A model generated the notes under the pieces. The model did not search any database. It was not told where the DNA came from and saw nothing but the letters and a program-made list of their open reading frames with translations. Below, piece after piece: positions 34,601 through 56,833 of a stretch of 64,000 nt of DNA. Positions within the stretch are counted from its first letter, which is position 1, and every line of letters begins with the position of its first letter. The position numbers and the translations under genes are program-made. Source of the stretch: Agelas oroides (Eukaryota > Porifera > Demospongiae > Agelasida > Agelasidae); NCBI GenBank assembly GCA_949130485.1, contig OX422191.1, forward strand, positions 8,371,754 through 8,435,753. The letters run 5' to 3'.

Positions 34601-35104
34601 ATGCAAGCTATAGTGTTGATATTAATATTGCCAAAGCTAGAGGAGCTATGGACATGCATCCAATCTGAGTGCACACGTACATGTAGGTGTTAGTGCTATT
34701 GTACTTATCATGTACACATCTGTCATCAACACGTCGGTGCTGGACAGAATCTGATTAATCCTTGGAGATTTTCGTATTTTTCCATTTGTGGGTAGATGAA
34801 GCCAAATCTTTTTCATACTCCTCTCATGGACTTGGTGATCGTCAAAATTCAAATCATTTGTCTCTCTTTTGTGCAGCCTTGGCATGTGCATGACTGTTCG
34901 TTTCTGTATTTTTCTTATCTCAGCACATCTGCAGCCACCACCAACCCATCAGAAGGGGTTGTCCCTACTACATCCCCCTCAAATAATACTGGTTACTGGG
35001 TCGGGATCGGCTGGGTTGAGTTTGACAAGAATTTCGGAAAAAGTATGAATGAGCAGAAGAATGAAGGCCCCATATCCCCACCACCACAGTATGAAGAACT
35101 GTGA
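25646..35104 (+). CDS. Modular type I membrane protein with triplicated unknown domain, 842 aa, 14 exons
   Basis: Exons: 25646-25691, 25915-26070, 28534-28844, 29011-29248, 29313-29393, 29552-29710, 32142-32452, 32632-32863, 32934-33017, 33388-33698, 33889-34111, 34180-34206, 34278-34446, 34924-35104. All junctions are GT/AG, all phases match and the sum is 2529 nt. Exon 1 is a signal peptide (MFTVTLYIVWITGLLG). Exons 2 and 6 encode a Cys-rich module ending NPNRDECTCLG. Exon pairs 3/4, 7/8 and 10/11 encode a repeated domain of about 180 residues (YDVHVI.NYESNGHTGF, VSYEPVRWTLSIPSGVVIDR, LRGRFGPVSS.SGSYRADSW). Exons 5 and 9 are Thr-rich linkers. Exon 13 is a membrane helix (GAVVGGVVAALMLILVTIIA), and the short tail ends PPPQYEEL, a PPxY WW-domain ligand. 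The domain is not one I recognise; a surface receptor or adhesion role is inferred. The third module lacks its Cys-rich exon. Confidence 0.88.
26392..28460. repeat. Long inverted repeat filling intron 2 of the modular receptor gene
   Basis: Outer ends ATATAAGTATCACCAT (26392-26407) and ATGGTGATACTTATAT (28445-28460) are perfect inverted copies. The arms run to about 26730 and back from about 28085, with shared blocks such as AAGCTATACCGGAAAA, CATACGAACCTT and TAGACGTATGAT. The outer 150 bp of each arm is itself palindromic (MITE-like, with GTTGCCGT...ACGGCAAC). The right arm has extra copies of a tact(a)caagtcacgcg(g/a) unit. The spacer holds the 48-bp minisatellite. Confidence 0.75.
26879..27150. 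repeat. 48-49-bp minisatellite
   Basis: About 5.5 copies of a unit containing GGTTATTGTGGTTATCGGTG followed by GTTGTGCATGGTTT. It produces spurious repetitive ORFs. It sits in the spacer of the long inverted repeat. Confidence 0.9.
30073..30822. mobile_element. MITE-like element with GGGGCGAGCGTGAG inverted ends
   Basis: TGTGGGGCGAGCGTGAGCAA at the left and the inverted CTCACTCACGCTCGCCCC at the right, about 750 bp apart. A degraded left end also occurs at about 13726. No transposase ORF and no clear target duplication, so borders are approximate. Confidence 0.5.
31905..31992. mobile_element. TAGCCTCG fold-back element, 88 bp
   Basis: TAGCCTCGTTCCCAGGCTCT, then CCCCGCGCG..., and inverted GGGCCTGGGAATGAGGCTA. 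Nearly the same sequence as 45923-46020, including TTTTCCGTACTGCAAGCGAC. No clear flanking duplication here. Confidence 0.75.
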
Positions 35105-35541
35105 TACCGTCTTTTGTGAAGTCCTGGACTCATAGACACACTAGCGTTATGAATAGTCTGCTACAGTATACTCAACATTGTATGTCTAAATGCAAAAGTA
35201 ACACTACGTATTTATGGATTTGCTGCAACTCATGAGCCTGCACGTTTCTTCTCCTTTCCGTAAACTTTCCACTGTTGATGCTCTATGAAAAAGCGTACTG
35301 CACTGTCAATTTCTTAAGACATAGCCTCACCTTTTACGTACCACTTACAAATGACTGCTGGGTATAGATGCCTGGGAACAAGGTTACATTGTACTAATAT
35401 TGCAACTCTTGCAGACAAATCCTGACATTTTTGGGCTAGGTTTAAAGAATTTCACAGAAACTTAATGTAAGCTGTAGCAACAATAATAATTATACCAATA
35501 CATCCATGCACAGGATAGAAATGACAAAACAGATGCTATAC
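35105..35541. other. Intergenic gap between convergent genes
   Basis: 437 bp separates the stop of the modular receptor (+) from the stop of the MFS transporter (-). It presumably holds both 3' UTRs. No other feature seen. Confidence 0.7.
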
Positions 35542-38500
35542 TTAGCTATCAGCCTTCTCAGGAACGAGGTGTGTCAGTTCAGTTTCTTCATGTTCTGGTT
35601 CACTTTCAGCCACTTCCTCCTCCTCTTCCACCTGATCTGTGCGTTGGGTGCTCTGCTGCTGGTCTGTATTGACTGTTCTAGCCAGCTTTACGTAGAGCAG
35701 AAGGAAGGTAACTAGCATCACTAATTGTATGCCTATCATAATGCACATAGGTATAATGGTGTGTTGCTTGGTTTTCTCATACGCTGCAACAACTGTAAGA
35801 TTGTGTGTGTGTGTTGCGTGGGGTTAGAGAGGAAGGGTAAAATCCTGTGATTAACACTGATTATTCAGTGACAGTCCCGTGCAAAAATCAAAAGTGATTC
35901 CGTAGCATATTTCGATCACAATGCTGCATTCAAATTAGTGTTGTATCACACTAACCTTTCACTAAGAGTATAGGGCTCATACACACTCCATAAATGTATC
36001 AGATATTCATCTACAAGCAAGTGTGAGCCCTGCCTTAAATGGACATTCAGCAATACCATAAGCTCGGGAGCATAAGTACCGGTTCTTCTATTTCAAAATT
36101 GCACATTTTTGTAGTAACAATCGCGTAGGGTACTTATAATCATGGGATATTATACCACGGGGCTAAGTACACAGCAGTGCAAGGACAGCCATCACGATGC
36201 CGTGGTTCCAACGAAGCTACCACTAAAGTAGACTGCTTGACTACTCTGCACTTACGAACAGACCTACTGCCATCTTTGGCAACGCAAAATGGCCATGTGA
36301 TCAACCGGCGGTATTGCTACACTCATCACTAGATGCCGTTGACATCAAATTGCCCTCTACACAAAGCTCATTGCACGACGTCATTGGCATCGAATCTCCC
36401 CGATTGTAAGCAGCTCCTGTGAATTAGTATGTGACCACTGGCTCCAGTATTGTTGCTGCTGCTCCTGGGACAGTTAGTTTACTAAGTCTTGGATGAAACT
36501 CTACCCACACCCGGGTCAAGTGCTTATGGGTACTAGTATTCATAGGTTATACTTATGTTAGTGTGGGTACCAGTATTTATGTGATAGGTACTTATATTCA
36601 TAGAGTACTTGTAATTGATGGGTACTTATAGTTTTTATGGTGTAGCGATTTAAATACACGATGGAAAATGTACACAGGACTGTCACACGTATTGATGCTG
36701 AATGGCCTAGACAGCAATATCAAGCACAAGAAGGACAGGTGATATCAAATAGAGATAACATCAACTACTAGCTGAGATGAGTCCAGTGGAAAGTTGTATG
36801 ACTCACCACAAACCTACTATAGTATGGCAGCATACCAACATGCTGCAACAGCAACAGTTACTATTACCAACTCACTCCAGAGTGGACTAACAATCTTTGA
36901 AAGTGCTGCAGAAGTAAACGCGATGCCTATGACCATACTCTGTGCAAAAAGAAAATAATGACAGTTTAGTTAATTTCGCAGCAAAAAAAACCCTTTTGTA
37001 TACAGTGGTAGTGAGTAAAAGCACAGTGAGATCCATATTAAAGAAATGCCTGATTTATACTAATTGGAACACTTGTAAGACTCCTAATTTCATGAAAATA
37101 TATGGTACCCAATACTTTTCTTTGTGTGTTTTTGTCCTAAGGTGGCCTACACCATCACTCTGGGCAGTGAGATGGCCAACCATGACAGACAAGTCTCAAG
37201 GGTGTTTCTATAACAGGCAACCACCTCCTTGTTATGGCCACTACTCCTGGTCCCAGTTGTACTAATCCTGTGTAAAATAACATGGATCAAGCAACTACTG
37301 GTCTAAACCGGCCAAAAACAAAAAATGCTGATCCCATAGCGCACATTATAGACAGGTTTCACTGTGTAGACTAGATCCAAGATGTCTTACATTAGTGATG
37401 TCCCACTGTATAGCAAGAATGCATGCAAGATTGGTGCTTACCTGAACCTGCTTGTTGACGTAGTCGGTGATGACATTTACAAGGGATACTCGCACCGTGG
37501 AGACAGACATGAGCAGCAATAATGCACCCAGCCAAAACTGAACAAAGTTCAAGGTTTTGTGGACACTTCTGCATAAAAGCCGACAATCTGGACAAACTTT
37601 CCCAGTGATAAACGACTTTGGGGTCCAGTGGCATCCCAATGAAGTGTTCTGTGATTTACACTTCTTTGCTGCCAACTCAACCACCCCCATTTTAATCTGG
37701 TTGGCACTCAGAGAATGTGAGGCTGTCATGCTTGGGGTTTCATTGATCATCGAGTATGATGGTCCATCGAGACTAATTTCCCAGAGAAAGCGTCCTTGGT
37801 AACCTTGGTTTGCAGGGTATACGAAGCTTGCATCCTGTTGTACTAGAACTGAGTTGTTGTTCTGTACTTGTTGCTGGTATGTGTTGATTAATCCAGGATT
37901 GTGATAGAGGCTATAATCCGTGCAGGAGTCATATGGAAGGGACTGCCAGTCAGCCATTAGTGCAGTGGCAGCGATGGATGTGATTATAGCAATGATGAAC
38001 GTGATGCGACTGTTGAGTCTCATATTTTGTAGCACAATTCTGAAACAAAGAATGATCACAATTAATACTCATACAAATCAGTAGGTGATCTAATTATGTA
38101 ACTTTTCTTTGCAGCAAAAAAAAAATTGTTCAAGCATATAATTTTGTTGTACTCCCTACAGACTCATTGCTACGATTAAGAAGCAAGTGGCTTTATATGC
38201 AAAGTCAACTACCAAGTGCCATACAGTACATCCACTTTAGCTGAGCGCTATGATCTAAATACAAATGTGGCAGTCCCATGTAGAAATCGAAGGTTATTCC
38301 GTCGCGTATTTCGATCGCATCGCTGCCTTCGAAGTGCCGTATCGCTGAACTTCCGTTAATGGCGGGGCTCATATGCGCTTCGTAGAGTCATTAGATATTC
38401 ATGCATCTATGAAGCACATATGAGCCCCGCCCTTAACAGCAGTTCAGCGATATGGCACTTCAAACGCAGCAATGCGATCGAAATATGCGATGGAATAACC

Positions 38501-41500
38501 TTCGATTTCTACATGGGACTGCCACAAATGTCACTGGCACACTCACTCAAAACGGTCAACTGCAATTAGTCACAATATTGTCTCAACACTTCAGGAAGTT
38601 TGCCTCGTTTGAAATGAGATTACCTATGGATCTTATACTATAAACCTGAATCAAAGAAAATACAGCATATCCTCGATTATCTGAACCTAGATTTTCTGAA
38701 TCCTCAATTATCCAAACCCCCCAAATAATGATTTTCATAGATGTTTCACTGTGCATTAAATGGAAAGTAATCTACTTTGTATTGTTTCCCTTATCTGAAC
38801 TTTTCACCTATCTGAACACCCCTCTGCCCAAAGGGGTTCGGATAAGTGAGGATGCACTGTATCTGCTACAGATTAGTGTTCACTTTAATTTGGTGTGGAA
38901 CACAGCTACCTCTGGTATCAATAGTAACAGCTTACATTATCACTGCCGCTACAAGTTGTGCAGCCACCAGTCCAAAAAAGAAATAAGGTGTTTCTCTTTC
39001 GCTGAATCCAAAGGAGTCACCAAGGATCGGGTTGATCAGCACGGTATAGATGACTGTAAGCATGCCATGTGAGATGTTGGCGATAACAAAGAAGCCAATA
39101 ACCTGAACGATGTTAAGGATTTCATCAATCTACAAAGTAAATGTTCTCAAGCACATTCATGCAGACAATATATAAACCACATGTGTGAATGTGCAGTCTT
39201 CCATCACAAATTATGCATTCATTTTAACTTATCTGCCCAGGAGACTGGGTATACCATACATAACGCTCCTCTTTGCTAGATTTGTTGCCTCACCTATGAG
39301 GAAGGCCTGAAAAGAGAAAATTCCCCATTTTTGGGTGGGATGAAATTCCCCATGGATGTGGTCCAAAAGCATTTCCGCAAACAAGCGAAAGAGGACCTAG
39401 GAATACACTAGATTCCCTGACTTAGTTGTTAGAGCAAGGTTCAACACACAAGCATGAAAGGCACACGACAATACCGTAATAAAATGTGAGGGATACAAAA
39501 AGGTCGATGCAAGTGATACTGGACCAAGTGCACCTCACACTGCAGCACCGAAAGCTGAAGTGGGGGAGTTTCTGGCACTCGCTCTCTCCTCTCAGTAGCA
39601 ACAGCTGGAGCAGGATGAAGACCCCGCCCACTGCCACATTGAACCATGCTATTGACCTGAATTGGCTTATCGGGAACTGAGCAAACACCACCGTTGCCCC
39701 TATAGAGGTGAAGACACAATTTAATAATGAGATCACTGAGTTGTGAAGCATGACCGTATCCAGCTGAACCTTTCACTAGAACTTGTCTTGTTTTTCTAGT
39801 TTGTTGGTTGACTGTCAAGAACTTTGTGACATTAATGAAATATCCAAATTCAAAGCCTCACATCATGACATGTTTGGATGTTAGGAACAAGCTTTAACTG
39901 GACTGTAAATGTAATTTGTGATTCAAATTATCACGCATGTATATGTAGTAGCAGGGTAGACATTCACTGAAATACCTGCACCACCACAACATTAGATTCA
40001 GCTCTGCTCTATTCTCTAGACTTCAGACTTTCTATCACTGCTCTCTCCCTCCCTGTCTCGTCTTGTCCCATCATGCTTCTCTCCTTACTGGCTACTCACC
40101 CATGCCAAGGAGAAATCCACCCGCCATGCTCAGGGCATGGAAGGCATACAGCACGTCCTTAATTTGCACCTTCTTCTTCTGTTCTGGTTCTCCTCCAAGC
40201 TGTTTGAGTTGTGTTAAATAGAGTTCATGTGTTTCACTAAAGTACGATGGTGCCAGAGCAAAGCTAGATCCGATAACCATTCCAGAAAACAGTCGAGACA
40301 GTATCAACATCCATCCTTGTGTGGCCAAAGCGTAAAGTACGTAGCTGAGTATATGAATTATAAGACCAGCAAAAGAGATGTAACCGTAGGAGACAAATTG
40401 GACGAGCATTCCAGTGGAGAGGGCACCAATAAGTTCACCAATGTTGAGCACTGTGAATGCAAGGGCGTACATCATCTCTGATAGGCCAAATCCTGGTTCA
40501 TACTGAAGGGAGGGAGGGAGGGAGGGAGGGAGGGAGGGAGGGAGGGAGGGAGGGAGGGAGGGAGGGAGGGAGGGAGGGAGGGAGGGAGGGAGAGTAAGAG
40601 GAAGAGGGGAAGAGAGGAAGAAGAGAGCTACTATACCCACCCACACACCTGACACCCACCCACTTCACATGCAAACACACACCTGCACACACGCATACAT
40701 ATGCACACACACAGTCTTCACACTCACACATGGACACACAGATGCATGCATGCACACATCACACACACACACATACACACACAGACACAGATCCAACTCA
40801 CCCCAGTGTGTGTTGTTACATTAGTGATGTCTGCAACTGATGGGTTGGTGATAAACTGGTGAAAAGACGTCACGGTGCTGAGACTGATGCCATACAGTGT
40901 GGAGCTCAGGATGAAGAACAGCCAGTTCAACCGCAGCCTCCATAGCTCCCTCACTGCAAGGGAGCAACATGGTGCAGACACAGGCTGAAGTTTAACTGGG
41001 AAATTAGGCAGCTGTAATTAGAAGCATTACACTGCCATTCCAGTTAAACCAGTCTACTCCCCAGATTTTTTTTCTGCCAGAAAACGAGGCTAATACCTTA
41101 GACAACATTAACTGTAATCGTTTTCACATGCTCAATGTCCAGTAGGGTCCGCTATGCCGAATGGATCATAGTACCGAATGGACCATAGTAGTTATGCATC
41201 ACCATAGCACAAGGCAGACAGGTGGCTGACCCTACTATAATGTAATTGGTATAGCTAATTTTTGGGGAAGCCAAGATAACTAAGGCTTACTACCTTGGAG
41301 ATGCTGTAGTGCACAAATCAAATTTATGTCACATTTGTGGTCCAGTGGTTTCAGGATGTGAGTGGAGATACATACTACTGCTACAGACCACAGTAAGTAG
41401 ACACTATGCTCAGCCTTTGCCCTTTTATGCTATGCAAGCTGTGCTGGTAAAACCCTCCTATTGTGCTCAGTATTATGCTAGCTATCTCGACCATGTTGTG

Positions 41501-41854
41501 TATACATTGATACTGACAGTGCTATTATAAAGCCGACTGAGCTAAGTAACGACCGTCCTTAGTGATCTATTCTGTGAAAATTTAACCCTCTGACAAAATC
41601 GGATTTAGCATGTGAAAGAAAGATCAAGAATCCTAGGGGGCTGGCATTAAAAGAAAGGGTGGCGCACCTTCCCAGTCTGTGGTTTACTTCCAATTACTTA
41701 TTAATTGGCCTATTATGCCAGCATATGCTCCTATGCTAGAAGGTACCTATTATGCTTGAAATTATGCCAGCATAATTCACCAATGCCTAACCGTAAGTGA
41801 TTAGCTACTGAAGTTACACTTACCAAACGGTGACTCAAAACAAGCCTTTCCCAT
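35542..41854 (-). CDS. Major facilitator superfamily transporter, MFSD8-like, 628 aa, 9 exons
   Basis: Exons in transcript order: 41824-41854, 40802-40953, 40100-40502, 39539-39699, 39265-39306, 38936-39129, 37442-38039, 36876-36939, 35542-35783. Phases match throughout and the sum is 1887 nt. The two junctions around the 42-nt exon (AFLIGEATNLAKRS) are the weakest. The protein starts MGKACFESPFVREL. Membrane helices include WLFFILSSTLYGISL, MMYALAFTVLNIGELIGAL, GWMLILSRLFSGMVIGSSFA, WFNVAVGGVFILLQLLLL, ETPYFFFGLVAAQLVAAVIM and CIMIGIQLVMLVTFLLLYV. A large lumenal loop in exon 7 has Cys and N-glycosylation sites (CPDCRLLC), and the tail is acidic (TDQVEEEEEVAESEPEHEET). The architecture fits the MFSD8/CLN7-type or SPX-MFS-related group; substrate unknown. 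MFS membership is sure, the subfamily only probable. A 5'-UTR intron is likely, since an AG site precedes the first coding exon. Confidence 0.82.
35872..36055. mobile_element. Degraded relative of the 8-bp-duplication MITE (38269)
   Basis: GACAGTCCCGTGCAAAAATC, then GTGATTCCGTAGCATATTTC and later GGGCTCATACACAC resemble the left part of 38269-38523, with many changes; the right end is poorly preserved. It lies in the last intron of the MFS gene. Confidence 0.55.
38269..38523. mobile_element. 255-bp palindromic MITE with 8-bp target duplication
   Basis: Ends GGCAGTCCCATGTAGAAATC and the inverted GATTTCTACATGGGACTGCC. Inverted arms of about 110 bp (GGTTATTCCGTCGCGTATTT and partner). Direct repeats ACAAATGT at 38261-38268 and 38524-38531. 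An 8-bp duplication suggests the hAT superfamily. It sits in the MFS intron between 38039 and 38936. Confidence 0.85.
40507..40591. repeat. (GGGA)n microsatellite next to an MFS splice acceptor
   Basis: About 20 GGGA units. On the minus strand it is a CCCT tract ending in CTTCAG, directly forming the polypyrimidine tract of the third MFS exon (starts at 40502). Confidence 0.95.
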
Positions 41855-44300
41855 GGCCACCTTCACCTTGCCATCACCGGTTACAAATGTCCTGGAAAAA
41901 TACGTAAAGCAAGACAGTATTTATTCGTATCATTTACAGTTTCACATACCTTAAGTGAGGTGAGTCATAACCAATTAATGAGTATTGTATGCATTAGATC
42001 AGTTTGTCTGATGGGTTCATTTACTGAGTTAATCATACTCTGTGCAAATTTGATGTTGGTTCCATACATAGAAGATTTACTTGTAGTGTGGATTCCATGA
42101 GCCAAGACAAGCTTAGTTTACATGTACATCACGCTATATATATATATTATATATCACTGCAAAAACAAAATTAATTGGTTATTTTAACCACAGAGTGGTT
42201 GCCCTGGTTGCAGACCAGCTAGAGGGTTATGAAAGGTTCATTGCAACTAATTGCATAATTCAACCTGAGGGGCAGCTACCCAGTTCATCTTACAACCACA
42301 ACACTGACAACCCTCAGAACATCTGTGAGGGAAACTCAGGGAATCATTTGCATCAAGAGTATAGAAGTTCCTTACTGCAGACTTTGAAGTGCATTTAGTC
42401 AGTGAGGTAGTAATGGTGCCTTTTACCGATTTTTCACCACAGCTGCAAGATAAAATCTGGGAATGGCCTGGGAACGAGGCTAGTTCTGAGGGTTGTCAGT
42501 TGTAAGATGAACTGGGCTGTGTCCATAACTTTTCAAAACAGTGATACAGTCAACAATCGATTGATCATTCACCCTGCCAACTAGCCTAGAGCGCTTGGAA
42601 CTAATGTATCCCTGGAATCATTTTGCAGATCCATGGGGTATGTATTATCGAGAGGTCTTATCTACAGACTGGTCTTTATCTTGTGCCCACAGGTTATTAA
42701 AATTCGGAGATAAATGTTGCCAAAAGTTAGCTAACTTCGTAAACCAAATCCTTTACATAAATGTCTACTCAATTTACCAAATTCATTTCTTATTGCAACC
42801 TAATTTGGTAAACCAAACTCTTCTCAGTGCAAAAAGGTATTATTAATTTGGTAAATCATGCGCTTCTAGCCTGTGTAAATGCTACATCAAAAAATACTGC
42901 TATCATCAAAACAGTGTTTTTGGAATAAGATATTCCGTCCTCTGGTATACAAATGATCTTCATAAAACACAATGGTTTTGTGAATAGAGAAGACAATTCC
43001 ATGGTCATTGATCTGTCACTGGACACTCTCAGCAAAAGAACAAATTTCACTCCCCCACCCCTTCACCACTAGTAACCTAATCTGGACTCACACTAAGCAT
43101 GAACAATCAACAAACCACATCTCCCTAAAAACAATAGGCCTAGATGTTGTGTAAAGTCAACCACTGTGCAGGACGCATTTCACCCAATACCAGACCTCAT
43201 CAGCTGCTAGTCTCGCGAGCCAGCCGTATTTTCTTTATTTCCGGTGGGAGGAGCGAGAGGGAGAGAAAAATACGTCTGGACACTCTGGCCAGCTTCCCGT
43301 GTCACGAAGAATGTAATAATTGCTGCAGGTCACGCGCACGGTATGCAAATTAAAACATTTATCCAGCTATGTGTTACTGTTTTGTGAAGCTTGTGCCCAC
43401 ACTGGCAAACTGTCGCGACAGAGCTCATTCAGAACGATCCCGGTAGCACACGTTGAAAAAAAGAGTCGTCTCGAGAGTGGACGCGGTCTGTAATTTCACC
43501 TACTGGAAGAGCGGCCACAGACGCGGCTTCCGGCGACTTGAGAATTCAAGAGCAAGTCGTCTTGATGCTGTTCTTGCACTCGCGAGGTCCCTGTCATGCG
43601 CCTGTGGAGTATAAAGCCCAAAGCAAAGTCAGTAACGTAGAATGCCATCGTAAGCGAGTAGTATACGGGTTGTATACGGGTTGGCATGCAGGAAGTCATG
43701 TGCTTAATTTAGAACGGACCAATCAGATTTGAACCTCATGCATTAGTGCGGATGTCCACGGGAAGCTGGCCAGAGTGTCCAGACGTATTTTTCTCTCCCT
43801 CTCGCTCCTCCCACCGGAAATAAAGAAAAATACGGCTGGCTCGCGAGACTAATCAGCTGCACTGGGGTGGATTTAATAGCTTCCCCTGGGTACATTAGGT
43901 TCCTATTTGGGATGACCCAGAAAACAGTTCTGGTGTGCACTCAACCTGACTTTTCTCTGGTCAAAAACTGTTTTGGTTCCCCTGTCCCCCCGGACCAATA
44001 ATTTTCTTGAAGAAGGCGAGTTAACGAGGCTTCAAGGCCTTACAACTGTGAAGCAAAGCACAGGTTAGGCTTGCTACAGTATAATTTATGTCTATGAAAC
44101 TGCGTTAACTCGTTTACCTCAATCGTTCTCAAACTGGACTTGCGAGAACATCAGCTGCTTACACAGACACCGGTCACTGCGCAGTGGCAACTCTTGGGAA
44201 CGTGTGGCCAATATTGGAATGTAATGAAAAAGGTGGAGCTCAAACTTGACTCCGCCTCTGGCTCCGCCCCCAGGCTAGGGCTTGGGATCACGTGACTACT
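41855..44300. other. Intergenic region between the divergent MFS and CFAP206 genes
   Basis: Both genes are read outward. It contains a CACTGCAAAAACAAAATTAA repeat end near 42156, a half TAGCCTCG-type end near 42455-42480 (GGCCTGGGAACGAGGCTA) and the 644-bp MITE. No gene seen. Immediately upstream of CFAP206 it is GC-rich (CTCCGCCTCTGGCTCCGCC) with a CACGTG at 44289-44294. Confidence 0.55.
43208..43851. mobile_element. 644-bp TAGTCTCG MITE with about 95-bp inverted ends and 9-bp target duplication
   Basis: TAGTCTCGCGAGCCAGCCGT... and its inverted copy (about 95 bp, one T indel, ending near CTTCCCGTG). Direct repeats ATCAGCTGC at 43199-43207 and 43852-43860. The interior has no transposase. 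Its ends are shared with the 57-bp and 65-bp fold-backs at 12010 and 56769, so it is the longest member of that family here. Confidence 0.93.
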
Positions 44301-44314
44301 GTTACCATGACAAC
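44301..44314 (+). promoter_or_regulatory. RFX X-box upstream of CFAP206
   Basis: GTTACCATGACAAC fits the RFX palindrome GTTRCCATGGYAAC at 13 of 14 positions. It ends 14 nt before the CFAP206 ATG. X-boxes in this position are the standard promoter mark of ciliary genes in animals, which supports both the gene identity and the chosen start. Confidence 0.8.
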
Positions 44315-44328
44315 CGATCAACTTTGCG

Positions 44329-55603
<11,275 letters not shown>

Positions 55604-55667
55604 TACTCAGCATCTGTACATATTGTGCATGCTTTTATGGCTGTAGACATACTTCATGCTACATGTT

Positions 55668-56089
55668 CACTGTAAAAAAAAAAAAAAGCAAAAAAAAAAA
55701 AAAAACTGGCGGTTGATTTAGCCCAAGTAATGTCATCTCGGTTGCAGTTCACCCGGGTCCAAGCAGTGGCCCACCTCCTTTTGTCATGGTATAGGGCTGG
55801 AGGTTCCAGCAGAACAGGTTGTAAATGAAATTTGTTTCGTAATTGCATGTTTGTGCCAGAAAAGGGTTGAACTCTGGCTATATTCACGTAGCTATTATTG
55901 GATGAACTTAAATGCATGATCATGCACTATGGGTGAACCTCTGGGCAGTATACATACTTTTACACAAAATATTCATGCCTTATTGGAACTTTGGTGTAAC
56001 CCTACACTGTGGTAAAAGTGGGAGGTGGTATTAGCCAAGATCCTGCAACTGAGGTGACCCATCTTAGATTGTCCAGCTTTTTTCCAGTG
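55668..56089. mobile_element. MITE of the CACTGTAAAA family, degraded, with long A runs
   Basis: CACTGTAAAAAAAA, then GGTTGATTTAGCCCAAG...CGGTTGCAG, and inverted CTGCAACTGAGGTGACCCA...CCAGTG. The interior is shared with 52546-53020 and 2220-2600 (CCCACCTCC, ATGTTTGTGCCA). Confidence 0.65.
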
Positions 56090-56768
56090 TAATGGTTTTC
56101 CCTGGAAAGTGGCACATGCAGAATGTGGTACATTGATTGTTGAACTCACTAGTGGAAAAGTGATTATGTTTGCGCCAGCTACATACACTGTAAAACTTTG
56201 TCGTTGCCAATAGTGTATCGAAAGTGTATTAACAGGTACCATAGCTACTTCAACTATACAAGCTGCATTAATTGACAAAACATATATTGCTGGGCTTATT
56301 TTGCTTGCTCTAATTTTGCCTACAACTAAAGTGGGCCCTGATAGAAAAGGTAGAAGGTAGAAGAACTGTGTCTAGATATCTTCCTCAGTGTCAGGCGCTG
56401 TATCTGTGTAATTAGATTTTTCTGAGTATTTTCTGCATTATTTCTGAGTAGCTAGGTGAAATTATGCAAATTGGTCGTTATAGTAGGGGAAATGAGACAA
56501 CCCCCTCTGGCCTTAGCTACTACCACACTAGTCTTACGTAAATTATTTTTCTGCTGAAGCAGCTATTCACTCCTCAGCATACAACAATGATGTGCATATC
56601 TGGTAACTATACTACCTTTTTGATCGACTTAGCAGTCTCCAAGTTAGTGCATTACACAAGTTGGTGCAGATGTTTAAACAGTATGAGTCTTGATCCTAGC
56701 TAACAACATTGCATGACGGCAGTTTAAGTACGACACCGGAAATCTGGATTATTGAGCATGCGGGTGAA

Positions 56769-56833
56769 TAGTCTCGCAAGCCCGACCCACTTCCGTCTTT
56801 TGCGGCAGTGGGTCTGGCTTGCGAGACTATCTA
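56769..56833. mobile_element. TAGTCTCG fold-back element, about 61-65 bp
   Basis: TAGTCTCGCAAGCCCGACCC and inverted GGGTCTGGCTTGCGAGACTA with loop TTCCGTCTTTTGCGG. Direct repeats GCGGGTGAA at 56760-56768 and 56834-56842; four extra bases TCTA precede the right repeat. Confidence 0.85.
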
